Shown one piece after another: positions 32,601 to 44,600 of a stretch of DNA of 64,000 nucleotides (position 1 is the first letter of the stretch; each line of letters begins with the position of its first letter). Source of the stretch: Nematostella vectensis (taxonomy: Eukaryota; Cnidaria; Anthozoa; Actiniaria; Edwardsiidae). The position numbers were made by a program, and so were the translations under genes. The stretch spans positions 3,941,681 through 4,005,680 of the forward strand of contig NC_064040.1 of the NCBI RefSeq assembly GCF_932526225.1. The letters are read 5' to 3'. The notes under the pieces are model-generated. The model worked only from the letters and a program-made list of their open reading frames with translations, was not told the DNA's origin and searched no databases.

Positions 32601-35600
32601 CTTTGGTCATTACACCGGGGTAAAGCCAATGCAAGAGTCACACTTAGTGACAGTGCTACTTGAAAAAAATAATAAAGGACCGGGAAGGTTTGGCTTACCC
32701 TGGTAACAATAATAAAGGACCAGGAAGGTTTAGCTTACCCTGGTAGAAATTGGGGGTTGAGTTTACTGAGAAAAAAACAGGGCCGAGAATTTAGGCCATC
32801 TAGAACAACGTTAAAATCCATTCCATCCATAAGCAGCCGCCATTTTTAGGGGAAGCTAATGCGATTAAATTAGGTTAAGCTTTAAACTTGGAATTTAAAT
32901 GGTACTTTTGAGTGTGTGCCTTTCAATATCAATATTAAATGAAACAATAACAAAGGTGTGTCTGACAAGAGGATTTTTAAACGACTATCAATTGACGTGG
33001 ACGTGGTTTAAACAATGATACGAATCATGAATAATTGATTAATTATTGACAATAATTATCATGCATACCAAGCAACTAGGGCACATGTTTGATAATACTT
33101 TCAATATATTTATTATAATAATTTTATAAGCGATATGTAGTAAATATTGCTAACTATTTTTACCAAGTGACGTAGTGGACATCCGTCGTGGCATCATCTG
33201 TGTGGCGTTAGGTTTAACTGTCAGCTCATCATCATCTAGTTCGTTGATCGCCGAGCCGTTAGCCGATGTCGGTTGCGGATGATGGAGAGGGACGAACCAT
33301 CGTCTGGTTGTCGTCATCTTTCTCTTTAACCGCGTTATCACCGGCTCCTTGTCGTTGTTGTCATCGTCGTCGTCGTCGTCGTCGCTGTCGAAAGCGTTCA
33401 ACAGCAGCGCTAAGAAGAGGTTCAAGACCTAGAAAACGAGATGACAACATGTATTGGAATTTTAGATGTTTTTAGATGTTTCTTGTCAGAAAGCTACGTA
33501 TAAAAAGGATAGGTTGTGCCACGGGGAGAATAATTGGCCTACATAACTTTCTCTCCGCCCGCGGATTATTAATTATCCCTTTTCCTTTCCTATCGCCGGG
33601 TGACTTTCATTTTTCTTTCTACTGCGAAGTGTCCTGCCTTCCTTCGGGCGGTTCTCTTTGTGAAACTAATACTGCATTTACGCCAAAACCATGTTTAGTT
33701 AAACAACTTGCCAAGTTTCTCATTGTGTTGAATTCTCACTAGCTAAATGATCACTTAGTAACATGTACTGCACAGTCTATTCAGTTTTGTTCCTGGTTCT
33801 GTCCACTCTTGGGAGATTGAGGATTTAAACCAGTTTAATTAAACCACCTTTAAACTTGTTTAAGTGCTGGTTTGAATGCGGTATAAGACCTGGGGTAGAC
33901 GCTGTTCTTATGAAGATGAATGAATCGCCTTGGTTTTATTTGCATGCCGTTGCATTAGACACATGAACAGAACGGCGCTCGCCCTACGCCTAAGAAACCG
34001 GATATGCAACGGTGCGGTAATGTGGTGCAGAGGTAGAAAACATCAAATATGATTCTCATTTCACTTACGATAAAATTACCAATGACGAACGCCGGGATAA
34101 AAAACAGTATGGCACCAGGATTGGTCGCTTTCATGCAGTCCCACAGAGGCTCGATCCACTCCCCGCACAAGATTCGGAACACCATCATGAAGGAGTGCCA
34201 GAAATCATTGAAGTTCCAGCGAGGGATACCATCGGGGAACACCTCTTCCGTGTACGCGTTACCAAATACCTGAAGAAAATAATGTGATTGCTTAGTAATT
34301 CTTCATTCTCCAGGCTAAGGGCTTATTCCGAGGGAGGCGCTTGTTGTTACTTATACCCCCAATAAAAAACGTCGTTTATCTAGCCATTTAAAAACCTAAC
34401 CCTTTATGTAACCGAAAAAAAAGGTTTTTGTATCTATTTGGTTAATAAAGCGGGCTACTGAATACCTCTAAACAGCAGCAAAACAGCCAAAAAAAAACAA
34501 AAACATAACACAACAACAATAGCACTACTGCCATCATCATCGCCACCGCCACTACCAGCAACGACAATAACAACAACACAATAACAACCAGATTAATTAA
34601 ATAAGTCTTGTTGTTCACCTTGACCCCCATGACGGCGAATATGTAAATTATGAGAACCAGGATGAGGGTGATGTTTCCGATTGGTCCAACGCTGTTGCCG
34701 ATGGTTGAGAGCAGCTTTCCCATCGTCTTCCAGGACTGAGCTAGCTTGAGAATCCGCACCTATGAAAAGATGATCAGCGTCATATAGTCTGCGATAATAG
34801 CGTCCATGAAACGACACTCAACCTCATGGTCGAGTCCGGATACCAAACTGCATTTGCTCTGTATCTTTTAAAAGCCACGTAAAAGCAAGTACGAGAATTT
34901 AAAGGCACCAAATGTATAGAGAATATGCAATATTGTGCAGAAGAAAATAGAATAATAAGAGAAATAAGGATTAAAAGACACAAACAGAACCAATCGTATC
35001 TATCGTATGAGACGATTTCCGTTCCCTCCCCACGCTTTAGATTTGTTCGGTGTATTGCTAGGTATAAAGCCTTCGTCACGTGTTCAAAAAGGGACCTCCG
35101 ATTGAATATTGATGAGTGTTTCAATATAACAAGATAACACGGCAGCTATCAACTAACCAGTCTAAATGTTCTGAAGATACTTGTCCCTGCCGACTCGCGG
35201 ATGTTAGCCAACTCGAACACAGTGTCAATCAGACTGACGATGACGATGATGCCATCAAAAATGTTCCATCGACTCTGCAAGTAGTCGATAACCCCGAGCG
35301 CGAGTAACTTGACGCCCATCTCAAACGTGAATATCGCTGTGAAGAACTGAAGAGAAAAGAGAAGAAGGAACTCTGGTTTTAACATTACTGGGGCGAGTGG
35401 TCCGGACCCCGCCGTGGCCAGATTAATTCGACTCCGGTTGGCCCCTTCCGTGTTAGTTCAGAAGTTGGTTAATTTTATGTGTATATTTGGATAGAAAAAG
35501 TTTTAGATGGATCTATATGCCCATTTGGACCCGACCCTGCGTTTTTTTCTCTATACACGCCCCTGACTGTATAGTAGTTGTCTATTGCATCGTTCGGTCG

Positions 35601-38600
35601 GTTGTCCTTCCCAGCAGCCTCTGCTGTAAAACCAGTACAGTCAACCATGAACAGTGGAAATATGTATGAACATTTTTTGCCGACCAATCACATGTGTGAC
35701 AAAGCCACCTATTCTCACCAAGTTTAGTATGTCTAAGATCCTCTTAAACTCGTGGTCAATGCCGTGGTGGTAAAGCGCTAAGAACATTTTTTGCCGACCA
35801 ATCACATGTGTGACAAAGCCACCTATTCTCACCAAGTTTAGTATATCTAAGATCCTCTTAAACTCGTGGTCAATGCCGTGGTGGTAAAAAGTTTTAGATG
35901 GATCTATATGCCCATTTGGACCCGACCCTGCGTTTTTTTCTCTATACACGCCCCTGGCTGTATAGTAGTTGTCTATTGCATCGTTCGGTCGGTTGTCCTT
36001 CCCAGCAGCCTCTGCTGTAAAACCAGTACAGTCAACCATGAACAGTGGAAATATGTATGAACATTTTTTGCCGACCAATCACATGTGTGACAAAGCCACC
36101 TATTCTCACCAAGTTTAGTATATCTAAGATCCTCTTAAACTCGTGGTCAATGCCGTGGTGGTAAAGCGCTAAGATCACTGTATTAGCAAGGATGAAGAAC
36201 ATGACACCAATCTCAAATGCCGGGTGATCGATGCCTTTAAGGAGCAGCCTCTGGAACCTCGCCTTTAAGCGCATGTCCTTACGAAACTCAACGTTCTTCA
36301 ACTTCTGATCAAGCACGTCCTTAAACGTTCCTGAAAAACGGAAGATATTACTAGACGAAAAGCAATATTATGAACGGGAACGGAAACGGGAACGTTGAAC
36401 TGTGGGACCTGGGCCGGGTTCCTAGAGACAAAGATAGGATTTATTTATAGTGTGTATAACGGCATGGTATTTACAGCCAACCATCGGCACGATACAGAAA
36501 ATATAGATACTTTTATTTAATGGACACTAAGTTATTGATTTGTCATTTAGTTACAGGGACAGTAAATCGAATAGATGCGATAGCGAGAATCTGTAGAGCA
36601 GTAGTTACTTTCCTTACTCATGTTTCGCATAAATGGTCTTTGAAAGCGGATTTGTTTAGGATGTAGAGGCTGGATAAGTTTGTAATATTGACATCTAGGA
36701 ACCATCCCAGGATAAATAGGTTTCTTATGATCACAACACTTATCTATGCTATAGTATCGTATCTCTATTTGCTGGCTTTTCTGCTTTTTCTGGCTCTCCC
36801 GAGTACAGTCTCAACGGGTGCCTCACCTTTGCTTGCTATCCTCTTGAGGATGGATTCATTCTGTTCAGGTGTTTTGTTTTTCGCCTCCAAGATGGCCTCT
36901 TTAGCGAGTCGAATAGCCTTGATGGTCCGTATTTGTACTTCCAGGCTGATGTCAAGCGGTCGAAGTCTCTGAAGTGTTTCCTCATCTGCAGGATATGACA
37001 CTGCAGTCCGCTTTTCCTTCCACAGTCGCTCTTTCTGCAATCAAAGGGAATAGATATACAGTGATCGTTAACAGAACAATTTATATACGTATGCTCAGAA
37101 AAGACTGGAGTGTCTGCGTTTCTGTTTGCCTGCCTGTCTGATAAACTGTTTTGATTTTCATTTCAATTAACCCAAAATGAGGGAGGCTTAAAAGGGGGAT
37201 TAAAACGGCAAAAAACGCACAGAATAACGCACATAAACCTCAAAGAAAAACGCCAAAAAACACAAACCCTTAAAATAAGTCAATAATTGTTAACCGGCGC
37301 AGTATAGAGAAACCACATAACCGCGGAATAAAATACAAAAAATCGCGCCAGATTTAAGGCAAAACCGCATCACCGCAAACCCTTACGCCAAACCCTCCAA
37401 AATTCAATATCTTCCAGGCTAGATACTCCCGATGGCTTTTTCGTCATCTCTCTTCATGTACCGCCGCCCTGACCTGGCTTATGTGTATGCCTTTGCGTCT
37501 CATCAGACTACAGTACATCCCGATGGCCTTTTTTCATCTCACCTCATGTACCGCCGCCCTGATCTCCTGTTCGTACGATAAGGCGACCACTGCAAGCACA
37601 AGGTTCAGCAGATAGAAGGAGCAAAAGAAGATGGAGCCAACGAAATAGAACACGTACCAGGCCCCAACGGACGCGATGATCTAAACATGTTCAGCATGAA
37701 AGTATATAATAGAATAATATAAAAGCTAACATCTTATCTTGATAGCATATTCGATGGATTATGTTAATGACAATAATTTTTTATGATAGCCGTCATCAGA
37801 GAAAATGGAAGTGGCCTTGGTCTTTTACTGATTGGCAGAACATAACACGGCGACAGCCTGCCATGTCATGTTATACAGGTTTTCCAAGAAATCTTGTGGT
37901 AACTAGATAATTGGGAAATGCCTTAATATACAGGTTTTCCAAAAAGTCTTGGTAACAAGATAATTGTGAAATGTATTAATATACAGGTTTTCCAAAAAGT
38001 CCTATGGTAATTAGATAGTTATTACTAGATAGTTATGACATGTCGTGTTATACAGGTTTTCCAAGAAGTCATATGGTAATGGTACGTTGACATACGAGTT
38101 TTAAAGGAAAAGTAATAGTATAGTGATTTGATAATTATGACATGTCATGGTATCGAGGTTTTCCAAGAAATCTTATGGTGACTAGATAATTATAACATGT
38201 CATGTTATACAGGTTTTTCAAGAAGACTTATGTTATCTAGATGGTGATGGCATACCTTGTTGTACAGGTTTTCCCAGAAGTCTAGTGTTAGCAATTGGAA
38301 GGCCATGACAAGTGCCCAACCAATGTTGTCAAAGTTTGTGTATCCGTAATTAGGGTTTGGCCCGGCGCCAGGTAAACATGTGTAGTTTTCTGGGCACGGT
38401 CTAAAATATACAATGGAAGTTGTTACACTCTCCCCGATTAATAGTATTAAGCTTTTTTTTCTATCCAGCTGTAACACCAGTATCTAAAGGTTGATTCTCA
38501 CTAGAACGCAAGCGCAAGAGCAAGTGAACACAAACTACTTGATTTTCTTGCGCTTGTGTCGACCGATTCTTACTTGTGTGCGTTTGTGCTTAAGCCCCGT

Positions 38601-41600
38601 GCAAACTGCGCCAGCACCTGCCAGCATTGTTTGCGAATTTTCGCTTGACTGACTACAGGACAAAGATAATGTCAAAATGGGAAATGGACTTACTGACATT
38701 TCCTTTGTCTTGTGGTCAGTCGAGCAAGAATTCGCCAGTAATGCTGGCAGGTGCTGGCGCAGTTTGCACAGGGCTTAACGCTTGCGCTTGCTTCCAGTGA
38801 AAACCAGCCTTCAGTGTTCCAGAGGGCAAGGCGCAAAATAATGGCGTTTTTACTCTAAGATGGTGGTCATATTTAGATTTCCAGTTATAAAAAAAATTAT
38901 GTTACGGTGGTGGCGACTTGACTTACATTGAGGATGTAGAGTTTCCACATATGACGGGATCTTCATCGCCTACATACCAATTCTCTACAAACATACGTTG
39001 AAAACAAAATTAATAAAAAAAGGTACTCTTTCCTCGCCCCCAACCCATTGCTATAGATATTCAGGGCTACCCACCCCTAACATACGCCTGTTCCAAAAAT
39101 GGTACGACCCAAAGATGCTTATGGGTAGTAACTATTTGTAAAAATAAAGGTTATAAATAAACTGAATCGATGTCAGAACCATAAATCAATTACATTCAAT
39201 GCATAGTCGTACGTTTTATTTAGATTTTTTCTGAATTTGGAACAAATATTTTGGGATCCATGGGTCCTTTCGGTCGTAGAGCTGGCATTTGTCAATCGCC
39301 ATTTGCCGTTTGCACTGACAATGTTTTCTGAAATAGGTGTTTACTGTAACTAGAATTGGTCCTGATATTAATTGTAATTGTAATTATTTATTTGAGCCTA
39401 AATAGAGAAGCAACGATGACTAATTGTACTTGATTACAAGTGCTTGATTAAACTGATAGTGTTGATAACAACCTGGGATTCTGATTGTTGTGAATCTCAG
39501 GGGCGGATACAGGGGGGGGATTGGGTGGATATCCACCCCCCTTTTTTAGTAAAAAAATGAAAAGTGCCTTCGCCTGCTTGACTTTGCTGACGCGACAAAT
39601 CCAGTTTAGCGTGAAGTATTGTTAGATCTATGTGACATTAAACGTGACATTACATGTGCGTAAACTGCAAATGTAACAATACCTTCAATTGCGGCATATT
39701 CTCTCAGTGTCATATTTAAGGGCTCTGTTGGGTTCAATACACACTTATTTCGTAGCTCCCCAACGAAGAGCTGTAGCCCGATCAGCGCCATGACGCAAAG
39801 GAAGAATAAGAACAAGACGAGGACGTCGCTCAGCATCTTCATGGAGCGAAGCAGCGTGTTAACCATTGCCTTTAAACCTGTGAATTATTAGACCGTATTA
39901 AGATATGGCACCTACACCTATGTAATTAGGTTTGGGCTGTAGACAGGGGCATGAGGGGCGTGACCCAGCCCCCCGACTCAGTTGGAAATGAATGTCCTTA
40001 AGAAATCACCTTGCCCCCCCCCCCCCGAGGAAAAATCCCGGCTACGCCCCTGGTAAGGCAATGCCAACACTCCTGAAATGTCTATGACCCCAACCCAAAA
40101 CAGATTCAATAACCAGCATGTGGATATAGGTCGTCGGCGTTCGTTTGATTTCCAGTGTCATACCGGCACAGGTTCGTACTGCATGGATTTAGGTCGTCGG
40201 CGTTCGTTTGATTTCCAGTGTCATACCGGCACAGGTTCGTACTGCATGGATTTAGGTCGTCGGCGTTCGTTTGATTTCCAGTGTCATACCGGCACAGGTT
40301 CGTACTGCATGGATTTAGGTCGTCGGCGTTCGTTTGATTTCCAGTGTCATACCGGCACAGGTTCGTACTGCATGGATTTAGGTCGTCGGCGTTCGTTTGA
40401 TTTCCAGTGTCATACCGGCACAGGTTCGTACTGCATGGATTTAGGTCGTCGGCGTTCGTTTGATTTCCAGTGTCATACCGGCACAGGTTCGTACTGCATG
40501 GATTTAGGTCGTCGGCGTTCGTTTGATTTCCAGTGTCATACCGACACAGGTTCGTACTGCATGGATTTAGGTCGTCGGCGTTCGTTTGATTTCCAGTGTC
40601 ATACCGGCACAGGTTCGTACTGCATGGATTTAGGTCGTCGGCGTTCGTTTGATTTCCAGTGTCATACCGGCACAGGTTCGTACTGCATGGATTTAGGTCG
40701 TCGGCGTTCGTTTGATTTCCAGTGTCATACCGGCACAGGTTCGTACTGCATGGATTTAGGTCGTCGGCGTTCGTTTGATTTCCAGTGTCATACCGACACA
40801 GGTTCGTACTGCATGGATTTAGGTCGTCGGCGTTCGTTTGATTTCCAGTGTCATACCGGCACAGGTTCGTACTGCATGGATTTAGGTCGTCGGCGTTGGT
40901 TTGATTTCCAGTGTCATACCGGCACAGGTTCGTACTGCATGGATTTAGGTCGTCGGCGTTCGTTTGATTTCCAGTGTCATACCGGCACAGGTTCGTACTG
41001 CATGGATTTAGGTCGTCGGCGTTCGTTTGATTTCCAGTGTTATACCGGCACAGGTTCTTACTGCATGGATTTAGGTCGTCGGCGTTCGTTTGATTTCCAG
41101 TGTCATACCGGCACAGGTTCGTACTGCATGGATTTAGGTCGTCGGCGTTCGTTTGATTTCCAGTGTCATACCGGCACAGGTTCGTACTGCATGGATTTAG
41201 GTCGTCGGCGTTCGTTTGATTTCCAGTGTCATACCGGCACAGGTTCGTACTGCATGGATTTAGGTCGTCGGCGTTCGTTTGATTTCCAGTGTCATACCGG
41301 CACAGGTTCGTACTGCATGGATTTAGGTCGTCGGCGTTCGTTTGATTTCCAGTGTCATACCGGCACAGGTTCGTACTGCATGGATTTAGGTCGTCGGCGT
41401 TCGTTTGATTTCCAGTGTCATACCGGCACAGGTTCGTACTGCATGGATTTAGGTCGTCGGCGTTCGTTTGATTTCCAGTGTCATACCGACACAGGTTCGT
41501 ACTGCATGGATTTAGGTCGTCGGCGTTCGTTTGATTTCCAGTGTCATACCGGCACAGGTTCGTACTGCATGGATTTAGGTCGTCGGCGTTCGTTTGATTT

Positions 41601-44600
41601 CCAGTGTTATACCGGCACAGGTTCTTACTGCATGGATTTAGGTCGTCGGCGTTCGTTTGATTTCCAGTGTCATACCGGCACAGGTTCGTACTGCATGGAT
41701 TTAGGTCGTCGGCGTTCGTTTGATTTCCAGTGTCATACCGGCACAGGTTCGTACTGCAGCCAGTGTATGGTGTGGGCAACCAGCTGTGTCAGGCCTCAAG
41801 AACGGGCAATGAGGGGCGTCAAGGGCCAGCTTGTCGGAAGATAGGTGAAGAAGGTATGTGCATGGTGTGGGCATCCAGCTGTGTCAGGCCTTAAGAACGG
41901 GCAATGAGGGGCGTCAAGGGCCAGCTTGTCGGAAGATAGGTGAAGAAGGTATGTGCATGGTGTGGGCATCCAGCTGTGTCAGGCCTTAAGAACGGGCAAT
42001 GAGGGGCGTCAAGGGCCAGCTTGTCGGAGGATAGGTGAAGAAGGTATGTGCATGGTGTGGGCATCCAGCTGTGTCAGGCCTTAAGAACGGGCAATGAGGG
42101 GCGTCAAGGGCCAGCTTGTCGGAAGATAGGTGAAGAAGGTATGTGTATGGCGTGGGCATCCAGCTGTGTCAGGCCTTAAGAACGGGCAATGAGGGGCGTC
42201 AAGGGCCAGCTTGTCGGAAGATAGGTGAAGAAGGTATGTGCATGGTGTGGGCATCCAGCTGTGTCAGGCCTTAAGAACGGGCAATGAGGGGCGTCAAGGG
42301 CCAGCTTGTCGGAAGATAGGTGAAGAAGGTATGTGTATGGCGTGGGCATCCAGCTGTGTCAGGCCTTAAGAACGGGCAATGAGGGGCGTCAAGGGCCAGC
42401 TTGTCGGAAGATAGGTGAAGAAGGTATGTGTATGGTTTTTGGGATCGATGTCGTATTTTATGACAGTACCTGACGGAAATTATTGTGTTGGTTCTTGAAA
42501 TTCTACCCCCCCCCCCCCCCCAAACAAAAAAAGTAATAATAAAAGACGATACTTGACAAATCAGACTAAAATGCGTTTTTGTTTTTGCTTGTCCGCCATA
42601 GGAGTATGGGGAATTAGTTCTAGAAACACGAGAAAGGAGGACGTCCCATAAAAAAACACTATGTCTTCGTATAAATGCAAACTCCTTGCTAACCTTTCAT
42701 GGCTGATATTGTGCGCAGCGCTCGTAACACACGTATCGTCCTGATGCCGGAGAAATTGGCGATATTTGGAGCCAGCGTTACATATCTATGATAAAAAAGA
42801 TACATAATAAATAAGAGGTAGAATATGTGAAGGGTGTGAAAGGCCAATGAGGCCAATCGTGAACACCATGTAGCCGATCGGTCTATTCTTGAATGCCCTA
42901 TCTATAAAGAATATATAAAAGAGTAATAACCCATACCCCATAATCACGACAAAGAAGTCCAAGGCGTTCCACGCGTCTCTTAGGTATGCAAACGAGTGCA
43001 TGACGAATCCCTTGGCGATGATCTTGAGGAACATCTCGGATGTGTAGATGAAAGCGAACACATACCTGGTGTAAAACATACACATACTTGGAGATAACAC
43101 ATACACATACCTGATGATAACACATAAACATACCTTGTGATAACACATACACATACCTGGTTATAACACATACATATATCTGATGATAACACATAAAAAT
43201 AGAATAGATTATTTAGGTTCGATTTTGTCTTACGAGCTTCCCGTAGTAAAACTTTTTGATGTACCCACTCACCCGGATATGAAAGCTCAAGACTTACTCT
43301 GCTTCCTCTGGGGGATGGTCCAAGGCGAGAAAAACACAGTTGACGAGGATGATAAAGATGACGAAGGCTTCGAAATACCTGAGACCTGTCAAGGAATTCA
43401 AAAGAGCTAACAACGCCCCATTCCTCCATTTTACACCTGTCACCTTTGCATCCACCATAGAAAAGATCCGGTTTCGGCGCGCAATTTACTTGTCGGTTCC
43501 AGGGGTATTTCTCTCCACCATCCCCCCTCCTTCAAACTGAAATATACACCGAAAAATACACATTTACCTCCCGCCATATGTTTTATATCGCTTCTCCCCT
43601 TGGAATCAATGCAAAAGGATCAATAGTCGTGATAGTAAACCAGATAAAAAAATACAATACACCAATCCCTATGTGGGAACCCTGTGTTGGAACCTTCCCT
43701 CCTTGAGATAGTGCTCTGTCCCTTCGGGAAATCCCGGATCCGTTCCTGATCCGTAAGTAACTTGGAGGCAACAAAGCTTGTAAGGACGACTTATGTCACG
43801 TGTATAATGCAACGTGATAGAAGGATACTGATGAACGAGAATGCGCGTTGCGAACAGCCTGACGGGATTGAGTGGGCCCATCATGTAAAGGCAGCGAGTC
43901 GTGGTGAAGCGATGGGCCTGGTCCTGACCGCTCTTGCCGCGTCTGCTTAGGATGATGAACGTCTCGGTGGCGGGGGTCTGGTGACCACAGGTAATTAGCA
44001 TAAATCGATCCCGGGTGGGGGGAAACGAAGGGAAGGGGGGTGCTAATTTTAGATTCACTTTAATCGTTTATCCTGCTTTTTTGGCATCAGCGGAAAGTCA
44101 AAATTGTCAAGCTTCAAGGTAAACTGCATATATTTAAAACCTCGTTTTTACCCACGGTAATATAATGACAGTCTGGTTAAAGACGATTTTTTAGATTGAG
44201 CATGGAAACTTTGCAAGGGTGGACAATATTCCGATAATTTGTTTTATTTTACCTACTCAAACAAACTCAATCGGATAAGCTCACAATAATGCATTTCGAA
44301 GGCTCAAAAATTAGCGAGTTACCATATAAGGGGTGCTGGTCTTTGAAAGTCGTGTGAATGTTAAAAGGTTAAAAGAAAGCTGTTGATTTATACCTGGATT
44401 TGTCTTTATTTACGCTTATTTATTTGATACCCATGAAGCCGATTGCATCCAATTTTAGATAAGGACCTTTTTGTTACTGTTATGGAGTCTTAAACAAAGA
44501 GGTCCAGCCGACCGCAAGGTCACCGGGAACGCAAACAAGTTATTAAAGTGCTTTCGTTTGTAGTGCAACAATATAGCAATTAATATTAATGAAGTGAGAG

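Noticed and set aside
32668-32750. Two copies of AATAAAGGACCGGGAAGGTT with GCTTACCCTGG, suggesting an extra Nav2 exon
   Set aside because: On the minus strand CCAGG|GTAAGC looks like a donor, but no open frame with family similarity precedes it and exons 15 and 16 already join in phase.
39498-39550. CAGGGGCGGATACAGGGGG, another hAT-like end
   Set aside because: Single end only; the limits of an element cannot be set.
40078-41844. Reading frames of 588 and 557 codons on opposite strands
   Set aside because: Shadows of the 63-bp minisatellite inside Nav2 intron 5.
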